Shown: in pieces, positions 26,853-33,973 of the stretch | Layout of the letters: every line of letters starts with the position of its first letter | Position numbering within the stretch: position 1 is the first letter of the stretch | Assembly: GCA_964344055.1 (NCBI GenBank) | Contig: CAYFLT010000004.1 | Coordinates: 73,000-136,999 of the forward strand | Source: OFTM10 sp964344055 | GTDB taxonomy: Bacteria; Actinomycetota; Acidimicrobiia; Acidimicrobiales; Aldehydirespiratoraceae | DNA length: 64,000 bases | Direction of reading: 5' to 3' | The notes under the pieces: model-generated | What the model was told of the DNA's origin: nothing | The model's database searches: none | Seen by the model: the letters and a program-made list of their open reading frames with translations, nothing else | Program-made: the position numbers and the translations under genes

Positions 26853-27542
26853 ATCGTGCGAGGTCGACCGACGTCCACTGCGGGTGGTCGGATCAGAGCC
26901 GGACTCGGCCGTGGGTGGAAAGGCGACTCTGAGCGGCGGCCGGGGATCGACCCGTGCGCCCTTGGCTTCGTAGAGACGGGCCGCGGCGGTGTGCTGGTCC
27001 ACGGCGGCGCCGGCGCCGGCGAGGTCGAGGATCGTCGCCAGCGTTGACACTGCTCGGGCGTGGTCGATGGTGAGGTCGGTCGTGGCGGCGATGGCGACGG
27101 CGGCTTCGGCGAGTTCGATCGCTTCGGCGTGGCGGCCCTCGGCCGAGGCGATCTCGGCCTGGGCTGCCTTGGAAGCGATCGCGGTCTGGAGGTTCTGGCC
27201 GGCCAGCCGGGCCGATTCGTCGGCCAACTCGGCGGCCTCGGCGACGCGGTCCTGGGCGAGCAGCGCCCGCGACAACAAGGCCGCCGCCTGGCCGGCATCG
27301 GCGCCGACCCCGAGGATGCCCAGTCCCTGATACGCACGGCGCAGGAACGGCTCGGCGGCAACCGCGTCGTCGGCGAACAGTTCGATGACGCCGGCGAACA
27401 TGTCGGTCTCGAGAATCCCGTGCCGCATACCGAGCTCTTCGACGGTGGCGCGGGCCCGGGCGACGAGCTCGCGGGCCTGGTCGAAGCGGCCGCGCATGGC
27501 TTCGAGGACGGCCTGGCAGCGGACCGAGGTGGCCTCCACCAT
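19164..27542 (-). CDS. TPR tail plus nineteen NTF2/SnoaL-like modules (3' part of giant cyclase gene)
   Basis: An uninterrupted frame of 2,792 residues. Residues 1-190 are TPR-like helices (AVLEAMRGRFDQARELVARA, AYQGLGILGVGADAGQAAAL) that continue the upstream cyclase-ATPase protein; the original frame of that protein is recovered by removing one 4-bp unit at 27594-27605. From about residue 231 to the end, nineteen modules of roughly 135 residues follow. Each looks like an NTF2/SnoaL-type alpha+beta domain, in two alternating kinds: type A with ATRGDxLxLxR and FDPEDLxxAxxLDEWYAESL, type B with DHRxxGxG and EFFDPDDLDxALARFEELT. The order is A-B repeated nine times, then a last A. NTF2-like domains bind small ligands or form enzymes; the role here is unknown. 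ATG 27542 is only the first start after the shift, and the natural start is probably 30171. Confidence 0.85.
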   Translation of the reverse strand: MVEATSVRCQAVLEAMRGRFDQARELVARARATVEELGMRHGILETDMFAGVIELFADDAVAAEPFLRRAYQGLGILGVGADAGQAAALLSRALLAQDRVAEAAELADESARLAGQNLQTAIASKAAQAEIASAEGRHAEAIELAEAAVAIAATTDLTIDHARAVSTLATILDLAGAGAAVDQHTAAARLYEAKGARVDPRPPLRVAFPPTAESGSDPTTRSGRRSTSHDHPTLATRVNERGRRLLDEQRWEELEALLAPDFRGTSRRSGLGNLDFDGSTFIETVRGLPETFSSGGAEVIATRDDTFALSRWTWADGDDFTLGFLNVLEVTDDGLLKRCAVFDVEDLPDALIELDRLWLEDQPEEISRTIELAERYRSGFPDPDAVDELVTGDFEFVDHRAMTAWRWNSADWREIQVDNPDARLEVDSILISTYHRLLPGAWLAQSIMRARSATDLELEVEAIHLQIQRIDRIARIEIFDVDQIEAAFARFDELTTPSTGNQIRNRASDIGLRLVDELAAGSESMDAYRHPEVVVEDRRHLHKRDYRTDDIESALQEPHRAGRRITVTATDVIAVREDHLALIDYSYGRSDWTSRLLSVVDLGDDDRVVREVVFDPEDLVDALDLLDDWYAEQLDPGRAAVVEMSRAGAMAFCARDSERLRSTYTADAVIVDRRKGVQNFDAIGVTEWVERSAAIWDVEPTIVSLSTSFVRLTPAGSVVTGGMWDTAGNRWDLCSIALTRDGRASRQEFFDIDDLDHAIARFEELTSTPELTIAEQTQVALLAALNRGDREAVAKLAAEDATFIGRRPLGLPAMTASDMNQTAFDFDLPGAQWRSEIVATRGEHLCLTRGEYGVGDDLAFEVLILFEVDDSGVQQRIASFEPAQLAEASVLLDEWYLESLPGAEAAVYHPNLALSRAYSEHDADAMRRFYAPDAVIADHRAGPQNFGEIGRDDWVSRSQAIWSVTPNITAFVTKVHGINPAGLLVEGGMRDGEGNRWDLLALNSVRDGRIQRNEYFDPGQLDVALARFDELTRDRRSALENRASQVILRLVGSFPEADPEVRAALRRPDSVLEDRRHLRQTSHVGTDDIEEMANRSLTELPLTSPRAEVLAVRGDHHCLIKSEADRGDWETAIIATVEIDRDGLLQREVLFDPEDLPQAYELLDEWYLQSLPPSEAATFAVLLAARAEWPNRDHEDDPYLRPSLIAVDHRLGGFGQIDRSEWLERQRSFVDVAPGIGNILHRVPNVSADGVLTDYSIVDPAGNEWRFWAVYRIREGMVERVDLFDPDDWSTAASTFENLSESSVHPSTLAERVEQDWIAAVNDERWDDLRAVLTDDFASHSHRSGAGNMVLTGEGYLDGCADARATFGRGTVTSIATRGEKLLLSRAVWEPDATWTFEFLQVTETTADGLRRRQDTFDIDDETTAFALLDEWYAEALRGDERVTFETAHRAWSAYSRHDAPAMKECFTAGAEFVDRRTGVQNFGTIDVDGWVERSEAVWRVQPTTWADTTAIIAHNARGLVMVGGMRDADGNRWDLLALTIIDNGLVTRSEFFDPADLEAAVARFEELTAPPTGPRRNPATEAYEAWFGALNRGAHDELHGFFSTDFRSADHRSMGNPTGTASEIIDALRSRVEFGTRFEQETVALRGDRLGLFTFVMTAENDFESTTYAVVRVDDDGLIDRAIFHPEDQLDDAFESLDQLFTESLDGRQRRTFALAREGWRVWEANDFEQMAALHSPNYVVVDHRVGGFGTVDRTGGLDRQRSFFEIAPTVRPRNRDVPAISESGLIMDTHLCDADGNEWRFWFLQVIRGGLQEQGEFFSPDDLDAALARFEELTAERHDLSNLAVESERLFVELGNAGRWGEVLELHAPEFRGESSRSVALGTRYGREGPVETVRQFVEELGQQRMAPVAIRGNRLSLCRFETGNDDEWSIASLSLIETDDQGRRVRQHTFDGSDLVAAMRKLGDWWVEGEGAAHAEFLEWAVRLGEVLREEQSERLRESVTDSFRLIDHRELGFGELTIDAYLESLPQLHERGDWVIVARRFLRLTEDVLLWDVASMVTSGESLELDSLRLVLIQMEGELVNRMEWFDIDDMDVALARFDELGHDDVPAGTSSEPGLAGGAPVTTSVRVHDEHSLASNQGRLEVLAELLAPDFGAQSLRTGLGGMTFDRDMYISGAREALAGFGQITTETVATRGDRISLHRYATPDSSTIAFGYLHLQRLDEHDRIHWVLTFDLDNEGGAFEALENWYADSLPPDLRTVHRALRESVVVEDDTNPELAARLYREDFSFVDHRTLGMGSLDRDGWIDRLHAFREVAPDRRMRILHIPRVSRDGAVSIATGTDEGGFEWTLVGVSRIADGRIARSEFFDPDDLATALDRFEKLDTPPPSRLSNRASEAVTAGNARLVAQDSEGVIATFHDDAIIEDLRPLLAASSTKAGVRQVVEDTIANAPVMNAQVETLATREEMIALTSTAYHWTTDDYMVERLDVTKVDGDGRVLRQATYNLDQLDNAIARLDEWYGESLDARLRPGWEVVVRSIRAEAARDLALAREVYSPDLVAVDHRATGMGQVDLEGRLALMESAKEITPDRTTMLTRVHANAEVTSVLEIRIETTDEFSWSILAVGQLDGGVVVRQDFYDVDELDAALARFEELTRPTNQASELGIRFWDLVFDQRDIDAAIALTARNAVSTDRRRLVRSPELTMSGVRDYLELLLAHVPAETPHTLAVVAVAGDQRALVRLTADDPSSDWANELLQLVELDADGLIAHVTSYSPEDEAEARAALHPNRDL

Positions 27543-30171
27543 CGGCGAGGCGGATGTGATCCGCAGCAGGCGGATGATGTCGAGACACCGGCCGCCCGCC
27601 CGCCCGAGCCACAGGGGACGGACCCCACAGGGCCGCCAAGGGCGCGGCGCCCAGTACCGCGGTGATGCGTCGGCGGTCGTCGGCTGCTCGGGCCGCGGTC
27701 AGCGCGGCGTCGAGCTCTGTCTCGCAGTCGCCGACCCGGCCGAGGCGAGCCAGCACGATCGCTTGCACCAGCCGGGCCTTCGCCACCCCGGCTTGATCCC
27801 CGAGTGCCTCGAGCCGATCGGCTGCTGCCGCCACCACCGGCTGGATCTCGCCCAGCCGATCGGGCTCGGTGGCCCATACCCGCTGCCCCTCGAACGCGTC
27901 CGCCCACGCCGACAAGCGCTCGTCACCGACGGCCGTGTCGCGCAGTTCGGCCAGGTGGGGTCCGCCGGCGTGGACGTTCCCGGCCGAGAAGAAGGCCTCA
28001 CACGCGATGACGACCAGATCCGCCCGTTGGGGCGAACTCTTGGGGAGGCGAGCCAGGGCCCGCTCCGCCAGCGAGCCGGCCGCGGCCAGGTCGTCCTGGG
28101 CGAGGGCACGGTCCGCGGCTGCTCGGAACAGCCCAGCGGCTCGAACGCCGAGTGCTTCGGTGTCGGCATCGACCGCGCCGAGCTGGCTGCGGTACTCGTG
28201 GGCCTGTTCGTAGTGGAACCCGATCGTGATCTCGTGGTCGCCGCCGAACCGGGCGGCGGCAACGGCGGTCCAGTCGGCCACTGCCTCGTGCAGCGAGGCT
28301 CGACGCTGTTTGAGGATGCGCCGGTAGCTGGCGTCGCGAATCAGCACGTGGTGGAACCGCAGCACCGGCTCGTCACCCCAGTACGTGCCGGTCGGATCGA
28401 TGATCTCCTTGCGACGGAGCCGCTCGAGAATCGGATCGAGCTGACGTCGTTCCTCGTCGCCGAGCAATGCAGCCACCGCGCCGCGGGCGAACTCCGAGCC
28501 GACCACCGATGCCAGCTCGATCACGCGGCGCTCATCGGCCGGCATCCGTTCGACCCTCGATGCGAGCAGCGACTGGATCGTGGGTGGCACCTCGACCGCA
28601 TCGCTGTCGATCGTGAGCGCCCAACCGCCGTCGAGCTGTTCGACGACCCCGTCGTCGACCAGCATCCGCACCAGCTCCCGCACGAACAGTGGATTGCCTT
28701 CGGTCGACTCCGGCAGGCGGGCCGCCAGTTCGGGCGGGAGCTCGCCGCTGCCCAGCAGCTCGGCGGCCAACCGTTCGGTGGCCGTGGCACCGAGGCCTTC
28801 GAGGGAGACGACCTCGGTCACCCGCCGGCCGGGCTCGGCCAAAGCGGGCCGGATCTCGCGGATCTCCGGGCGGGCGAGACAGATCAGCGCGGCGGGCCCG
28901 TCCACCCACTCCACGAGGTGCTCGAGGAGGTCGAGGAACAGCGGCTCGGCCCACTGGATGTCGTCGACCACCATCATGATCGGCTGGCGTCGGGCCAGGA
29001 TCTCGATCAGCCGGCGGGAGGCCCAGAACGACTCTTCCGTGCTCCTCGCAGGTGCCGCACCGACGAAGGTGGCGAGTAGCGGGGCGAGCTCGGCCGGGTT
29101 GCCGTCGTCGCCGATCCACTCGGTGAATCGATCGATGACGTCGGTCGGTTCGGTCACATCCTCCAGGTCGACCACTCGCCTGACCAGATCCGCGATCGGT
29201 CCGAACGTCGACCGACCGGCCCGATCGACACGGAGGTCGTAGGACTGGGCGTGAGGCGCCGCCACCGCCCTGGCTTCGGCCGCGAGCCGCGTCTTGCCGA
29301 CACCGGGCGAGCCGACCACCGTCACCAGGACGGGTGAGCGTTCGGCGATGGCGGTGTCGACTGCGTCGATGAGGGCAGCCATCTCCGATTCGCGGCCGAC
29401 GAAGGGCGTCAGGCTGTCGTCGGGCTCGGCCTCGGAGTCCTCCACCACCTGGAACGTGGCGATCGAGTCCTCCTTGCCCTTGACCCGGACCTCGCCGAGC
29501 ACCTCGTAGGTGACATGGGAACGGGTGAGCCGCCAGGTCTGCTCGCCCACGAGGACCCGGCCGGGCGTGCACTCGCCCTCGATGCGTGCGGCGGTGTTGA
29601 TGGCGTCGCCGACCATGTCGGCGTCGTCGTCGGCGATGACGATCTCACCGGTGTTGACGCCGACCCGAAGGCCGACCGTGGCGCCGTAGACGTCGCCGAT
29701 GCGCTCGGCGACTTCGGTGAACTCGGCCTGCAGCTCGAGACCGGCCCGTACCGCCCGGTCGGCGTCGTCCTCGGCCACATCGGGGATCCCGAACACGGCC
29801 ATCACGCCGTCGCCGATGAACTTCACCAGCGTGCCGTCGTGGCGGTCGATCACCCGTTGGGCGAGCTCGTGATAGCTCGCCATCTCGGTGCGGGCCGCCT
29901 CGGCGTCGACCTTCTCGCCGAACGCGGTCGACCCGACGAGGTCGGCGAACATCACCGTCACGGTCTTGCGGACGGCATCGTCGTCGGCCGCTTCGGGTTC
30001 CGACCGTCCGGGGGAGCCGGCGCCGACGGGCGTACCGCATTGGTCACAGAACTTGGCGTTCGGGCTGAGATCGGCCTCGCAGGAGGTGCAAGTGGCCTGA
30101 AGAGGGGAGCCGCACGACGCGCAGAACCGGGCTGCCTCCCGGTTCGTCTCACCACACGATCGGCACGTCAT
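26893..30171 (-). CDS. Zinc ribbon - class III cyclase - AAA ATPase - TPR protein (5' part of giant gene)
   Basis: The protein starts MTCRSCGETNREAARFCASC: two CxxC pairs at residues 3/6 and 17/20, and again at 28/31 and 42/45, form double zinc ribbons. The cyclase domain follows (70-245): VTVMFADLVGST with metal aspartate D77, KFIGDGVMAVFG with D121, and GDAINTAARIEGE. An ATPase module follows, with P-loop VGSPGVGKTRLA (287-294) and Walker B MMVVDDIQW (D403/D404), then TPR-like helices. Coherent sequence ends near residue 857 (nt 27600); past that the frame is shifted and runs out of frame to 26893. This is the known MalT/cyclase-AAA-TPR architecture of Actinomycetota, so it likely makes cAMP or cGMP under control of the ATPase and sensor repeats. 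Without the shift it would be one protein of about 3,670 residues. Confidence 0.85.
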   Translation of the reverse strand: MTCRSCGETNREAARFCASCGSPLQATCTSCEADLSPNAKFCDQCGTPVGAGSPGRSEPEAADDDAVRKTVTVMFADLVGSTAFGEKVDAEAARTEMASYHELAQRVIDRHDGTLVKFIGDGVMAVFGIPDVAEDDADRAVRAGLELQAEFTEVAERIGDVYGATVGLRVGVNTGEIVIADDDADMVGDAINTAARIEGECTPGRVLVGEQTWRLTRSHVTYEVLGEVRVKGKEDSIATFQVVEDSEAEPDDSLTPFVGRESEMAALIDAVDTAIAERSPVLVTVVGSPGVGKTRLAAEARAVAAPHAQSYDLRVDRAGRSTFGPIADLVRRVVDLEDVTEPTDVIDRFTEWIGDDGNPAELAPLLATFVGAAPARSTEESFWASRRLIEILARRQPIMMVVDDIQWAEPLFLDLLEHLVEWVDGPAALICLARPEIREIRPALAEPGRRVTEVVSLEGLGATATERLAAELLGSGELPPELAARLPESTEGNPLFVRELVRMLVDDGVVEQLDGGWALTIDSDAVEVPPTIQSLLASRVERMPADERRVIELASVVGSEFARGAVAALLGDEERRQLDPILERLRRKEIIDPTGTYWGDEPVLRFHHVLIRDASYRRILKQRRASLHEAVADWTAVAAARFGGDHEITIGFHYEQAHEYRSQLGAVDADTEALGVRAAGLFRAAADRALAQDDLAAAGSLAERALARLPKSSPQRADLVVIACEAFFSAGNVHAGGPHLAELRDTAVGDERLSAWADAFEGQRVWATEPDRLGEIQPVVAAAADRLEALGDQAGVAKARLVQAIVLARLGRVGDCETELDAALTAARAADDRRRITAVLGAAPLAALWGPSPVARAGGRPVSRHHPPAADHIRLADGGGHLGPLPGRPRSHARPLRPGPRARRPGPRHRRRARYAARDSRDRHVRRRHRTVRRRRGCRRAVPAPCVSGTGHPRGRRRCRPGGGLVVAGAARPGPRRRGRRVGRRIGPAGRPEPPDRDRFQGSPGRDRLGRGPPRRSDRTRRSRRRHRRHDRPHHRPRPSSVNAGDDPRPRRRRRRRGPAHRRGPSLRSQGRTGRSPAAAQSRLSTHGRVRL
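27594..27605. repeat. (GCCC)3 tract at the frame break of the giant gene
   Basis: Three tandem GCCC units lie exactly where the cyclase-ATPase-TPR frame is lost. Deleting one unit restores a continuous reading: ALWGPSPVARAGG-RCLDIIRLLR-ITSASPMVEATS, which is coherent TPR-region protein on both sides. The extra unit is either a real slippage mutation or an assembly error. Confidence 0.75.
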
Positions 30172-30302
30172 CGGTTGCCCCCCGGTGCCCGGGCCCCCGC
30201 CGCACACCGTGACCCAATTGTCCCCCGCTGTGGCGGGAAGGGCCAGAGGGCATCGGTCACCAGCCGAACGTGATGCCAATCACACTCCCCCAACAGGCTT
30301 TT

Positions 30303-30341
30303 CTGACACATCCGGACCACATACCGGTCCACATGTGTCAG
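30303..30341. repeat. TGACACAT-type palindromic repeat, copy 4
   Basis: Arms CTGACACATCCGGACC and GGTCCACATGTGTCAG, with two mismatches, around a 7-nt loop ACATACC. It lies in the divergent region between the giant cyclase gene and the acyltransferase gene. Confidence 0.88.
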
Positions 30342-30445
30342 AGATCCGTGACACCCGTGACACCGGCTGGGGTGAGGGGTCCCTAGGGGGATTTGGGGGG
30401 TTTTCAGGACAGACGTGGGGGGTCGTGGTCCGTCTCAATGGCGAC

Positions 30446-31753
30446 ATGACCACGACAACCCCCACCCAGCCGACTGCCACCGACCTGGCCGCGGCGGCCA
30501 AGCCCTCCCGGAACCGGGCTGTCGACGCCTACCGAGGCGCCGCCATGGTGGCCGTTGCCCTCGGCCACTGGGCCGCGATCGCGGCAGCCAGCGACGGCCT
30601 CGGCAGCGTGTCGGCCGGCAACGCCCTCGAGCACGCCCCCGGGATGGCGTGGATGACCTGGTTCCTCCAGGTGATGCCGCTGTTCTTCGTGGTCGGCGGC
30701 TACGCCTCGGCCATGTCGCTCGACGCCCATTGCCGGGACGGTTCGGGTCGACCACGAGATTGGATCGCCGGTCGGATGCGACGAATGCTCGCGCCGACCG
30801 TCGTGCTGGCGGGGACGTGGCTCGTCGTGATGACGGCCGGCGTCGCCGTCGGGGTGGGCGGGCTGATCGGCCTGGGCGCGACTGCGGCCGCCATCCCGCT
30901 CTGGTTCCTCGCCAACTACACGATCGACACCGCCTTCGCGCCGTACCTCCTTCCTCGCTTCCGCCGCCGGCCGATGATCGTCGTCGGTGGACTCCTCGGC
31001 ACCTTCGCCACCGTCGAACTGATCCGCTACACCGAGCCGGCCCTCATCGACGGCTTCGTTCGCACGGTCGTCCTCAACATCAACTGGGTCATCGGCTGGC
31101 TCCTCTTCCAGGTCGCCGGGTTCGCCTGGCGGGACGGGCTCCTCCCGACCGGAGGCCGGCTCGCCGCCATCGCGGGCGGGGCCTGGGCGGCGGCGATCGC
31201 TGCGGTTGCCATCGGTCCGTGGCCGGTCGCGATGGTGCACTTCCCCGGCCTCGAGAACTCGCCCACCCATCCGCCGTCGACCGCCCTCCTCCTCTTCGGG
31301 ATCGCCTACAGCGCCACCGCCGTGGCGGCCGCGCCCGCGGTGAGCGACTGGCTCGCCCGTCACGCCCGGGTGTGGACGGCGGTGGTCGTCGCCAACTCGA
31401 TGGCCATGTCGATCTACCTCTGGCACATGACCGCGGCGATCGTCGCGGTCCTGATCGCCTGGGCGGCCGGCCTCCTGCCGACCGCGGCGGTCGGTACGGC
31501 TGCCTGGTGGGTGCAGAAGCTGCCCCTGATGGGAATCGCGGCGGTCGTGCTCACCGGGATCGTCGCGGTGGTGGGCCGCTACGAGCGGATGTCGCTGCTG
31601 GCCCGACCGAAGCCGTGGTCGGGGAGCGCGGTGTCGATGCTCGCGCTCGCCGCGGTCGTCTCAGCCGGTCTCAAGGTCTGGACCAACGGAACCCCCATCG
31701 GCGCGGCCATCGGTGCCGCTGTCGTCCTCGTCGCTTGGAAGGAACTGCGATGA
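30446..31753 (+). CDS. Acyltransferase-3 family membrane protein
   Basis: A 435-residue protein with about ten membrane helices. After a Thr-rich N-terminus the sequence NRAVDAYRGAAMVAVALGHW holds the R-G-x-A-x-x-x-V-x-x-x-H motif of OafA/acyltransferase-3 enzymes, in which that histidine is essential. PLFFVVGGYASAMSL, RRMLAPTVVLAG and SIYLWHMTAAIV are also family-typical. These proteins O-acylate lipids, sugars or peptides at the membrane. It overlaps the following membrane-protein gene by ATGA, so they are coupled. The acceptor is unknown. An upstream GTG in the same frame (30425) is an alternative start. Confidence 0.8.
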   Translation: MTTTTPTQPTATDLAAAAKPSRNRAVDAYRGAAMVAVALGHWAAIAAASDGLGSVSAGNALEHAPGMAWMTWFLQVMPLFFVVGGYASAMSLDAHCRDGSGRPRDWIAGRMRRMLAPTVVLAGTWLVVMTAGVAVGVGGLIGLGATAAAIPLWFLANYTIDTAFAPYLLPRFRRRPMIVVGGLLGTFATVELIRYTEPALIDGFVRTVVLNINWVIGWLLFQVAGFAWRDGLLPTGGRLAAIAGGAWAAAIAAVAIGPWPVAMVHFPGLENSPTHPPSTALLLFGIAYSATAVAAAPAVSDWLARHARVWTAVVVANSMAMSIYLWHMTAAIVAVLIAWAAGLLPTAAVGTAAWWVQKLPLMGIAAVVLTGIVAVVGRYERMSLLARPKPWSGSAVSMLALAAVVSAGLKVWTNGTPIGAAIGAAVVLVAWKELR

Positions 31754-33969
31754 TCGCCCAACTCGAGAACACGACCCGATCCACGAGGACCCTCGCCGGA
31801 ATCGGCGTCTCACTGCTCGCCGTCGCCGCCGTCAGCCTGGTGAGCAACCGCTGGGAGCTGTTCGGCCCCAGCGTCCGCCTCGGCGTGCTGCTGGGTGCCT
31901 CCGCCGTCGTCCTCGTCGTCGCCACGACCCTTCGGCGGATCACCCCGGCCACCAGTCGGGCCCTCGACGTCCTCGTCGCAGTGCTTGCGCCGGTCGACGC
32001 AGCGGCGGTGGTCGTGGTGACCGGCGGAACGTGGCGGTCCGCCCTCATCGCGGCCGGTCCGGCCACGGTGCTGGCGAGCGAGCCCCTGCGGCGCCGGGGG
32101 GAGTCCCGCTGGCTGGTCGACGGCGCAACGGCAATCGGCGGTGCGCTGCTGTGCACGGGTGTCGCGGCGACGTTCGATCTCCCGGCGCCGATCCTGGTCG
32201 CCGGACTCGGCGCGGTGACGATCCTGGTCCGGGCCAGCTGGCACGGGCGTTCGGTGGGCTTGATCTGGGCGGGTGCGGCGGGCCTGACTCCCGCGCTCCG
32301 CGTACTGGACGAGGTGGCCTTCACCGGGACGGGCGTGATGCGGGAGATCGGGCTCCTCGACGCCGCCTCCGTCACCGACACGATCGTGACCGGCACGATC
32401 GCCGCCATAGCGCTGGGCTCCGCCGCCTGGCGGGACCGTGCGCCGCTCCCCGCGTTCCTCGCGGTGGCGTCAGCCGGCGCGGCTGGGATCCAGGTGTGGG
32501 CGACCTACGAGCCACCCGCCACGGTCGCCCTGCTCGCCGTGGCCATCGTGGCCGGCCTCGCGGAGGTCGGCTTCGCCGCGCGCCGTTGGGCCGAGGTTCC
32601 ATCCCGCATCCGGGAGGCCGTCGAAACCGCCAACACGATCCTCCTCGCCTTCCTCACCCTGGTGGTCGGCGCGATGGCGTGGTCGCACGCGATGGAGGAC
32701 GGGATCGCGACGGCCGACGCTCCCTACACCGCTGCCGTTCTCGGGCTCGGCTGGCTCGTCGGGGACGGCCGCCGTATCGCTCGCCGGGAGGTGTGGGCGG
32801 CCACGCTTCCGGGAGTGGCCGTGGCCGCGATGTCGGCGGTGGCACTCGCGACCGATCGTCACGACGTCGTCGGACTCGTGGTCTTCGGGTTGGGCGTCCT
32901 CGCATTCGCCCTGCGCCGGCCGTTCCGCGACGCCGTCGCCCTCACCGCCTTCGTCGTCGCGCCCGCTGTCGTCTACGACGTGACCGTGCTCGCCGGCCTG
33001 CTCGGTGCCGGCTCCACGCTCGGCATCGTCTTGATCGCCCGTCGGGTGGTGGCGATGACGGTGACCCTCAACGGTGTACCCGTGGATCGCACCGATGCCC
33101 GACTGTTCGCGGGCGTGGCCGGATCGGCTGGTCTGCTGATCCTCGCACTCGGCGGTGGCTCGGTGTCGGAGTGGGACCTCGTGGTCGGCGGCCTGTACCT
33201 GGTGATCGGCGNNNNNNNNNNNNNNNNNNNNNNNNNNNNNNNNNNNNNNNNNNNNNNNNNNNNNNNNNNNNNNNNNNNNNNNNNNNNNNNNNNNNNNNNN
33301 NNNNTGATCGGCGGCTGGACTGCGGCCGAACTGCTCGACGGACGAGTTCCCGTCATCGGCTGGCTCTACCGCGGCCTCGCCTACGTCGGTCTGGTCGTCG
33401 TCGCGGTCGACCATCGCTGGTTGGGCGCGGCCACCGCGCTTCTCATCACAGTCCTGCACGAGTGGGATGCCGCGGCCATGAACTCGCGACTCCATCGCAT
33501 CGGCACCGTGGTCTCGCTGACGACGGCGTGGATGCTGGCCGCCGACGCTCTCGACGTCAGCGTGGCCGAGGTCTACCTGTACCCGCCGCTGTGGCTCGGG
33601 GCCGCGGCCCTCGTGGCGTCCGATGCCATCGGTGACGATCCGCCGTGGACGATCCTGGTCCCCGCGTTGGTGTTCTCGGCCGGAATCTCGGTGCTCGGCC
33701 GGGTCGACGACGGGCGGGCGGTCCACCTCGTTCTGCTCGGCTGTGTGTGCCTGCTCGTCGCCGGATGGGGTGCCGCGCGGAACGACCGGGTGGTGCTGGC
33801 GGTCGCCGGTGCCGGCGCGGTGGCGGTCGCCGTGTTCGAGGGTCTCGCCCGGTCGGTCGGGGTCGAGACGTGGGGCTGGCTGGTCATCGGTGGGCTGGCG
33901 GCAGTCACCGCGGCCGGACTCCTCGAGGCCCGGGGTGCCCCCGCCGCCGAGGATGCATCCGTAACCTGA
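31750..33969 (+). CDS. Large polytopic membrane protein of unknown family (contains gap)
   Basis: About 740 residues, nearly all short hydrophobic helices separated by charged Arg-rich turns (LVSNRWELFG, LRRITPATSR, LRRRGESRWL); perhaps twenty or more membrane segments. It starts by ATGA overlap with the acyltransferase. I do not recognise a catalytic motif; the texture resembles the DUF2339/SCO7613-type multi-helix proteins. The frame is kept across the 93-N gap at 33212-33304 if the gap length is right. It precedes a two-component system by 4 bp, suggesting one operon of acyltransferase, this protein, kinase and regulator. Function unknown; a cell-envelope role is possible. Confidence 0.7.
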   Translation: MIAQLENTTRSTRTLAGIGVSLLAVAAVSLVSNRWELFGPSVRLGVLLGASAVVLVVATTLRRITPATSRALDVLVAVLAPVDAAAVVVVTGGTWRSALIAAGPATVLASEPLRRRGESRWLVDGATAIGGALLCTGVAATFDLPAPILVAGLGAVTILVRASWHGRSVGLIWAGAAGLTPALRVLDEVAFTGTGVMREIGLLDAASVTDTIVTGTIAAIALGSAAWRDRAPLPAFLAVASAGAAGIQVWATYEPPATVALLAVAIVAGLAEVGFAARRWAEVPSRIREAVETANTILLAFLTLVVGAMAWSHAMEDGIATADAPYTAAVLGLGWLVGDGRRIARREVWAATLPGVAVAAMSAVALATDRHDVVGLVVFGLGVLAFALRRPFRDAVALTAFVVAPAVVYDVTVLAGLLGAGSTLGIVLIARRVVAMTVTLNGVPVDRTDARLFAGVAGSAGLLILALGGGSVSEWDLVVGGLYLVIGXXXXXXXXXXXXXXXXXXXXXXXXXXXXXXXXIGGWTAAELLDGRVPVIGWLYRGLAYVGLVVVAVDHRWLGAATALLITVLHEWDAAAMNSRLHRIGTVVSLTTAWMLAADALDVSVAEVYLYPPLWLGAAALVASDAIGDDPPWTILVPALVFSAGISVLGRVDDGRAVHLVLLGCVCLLVAGWGAARNDRVVLAVAGAGAVAVAVFEGLARSVGVETWGWLVIGGLAAVTAAGLLEARGAPAAEDASVT
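33212..33304. other. Assembly gap (93 N)
   Basis: Ninety-three undetermined bases inside the polytopic membrane-protein gene. Ninety-three is a multiple of three, and the frame is maintained. Confidence 0.99.
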
Positions 33970-33973
33970 GTCG

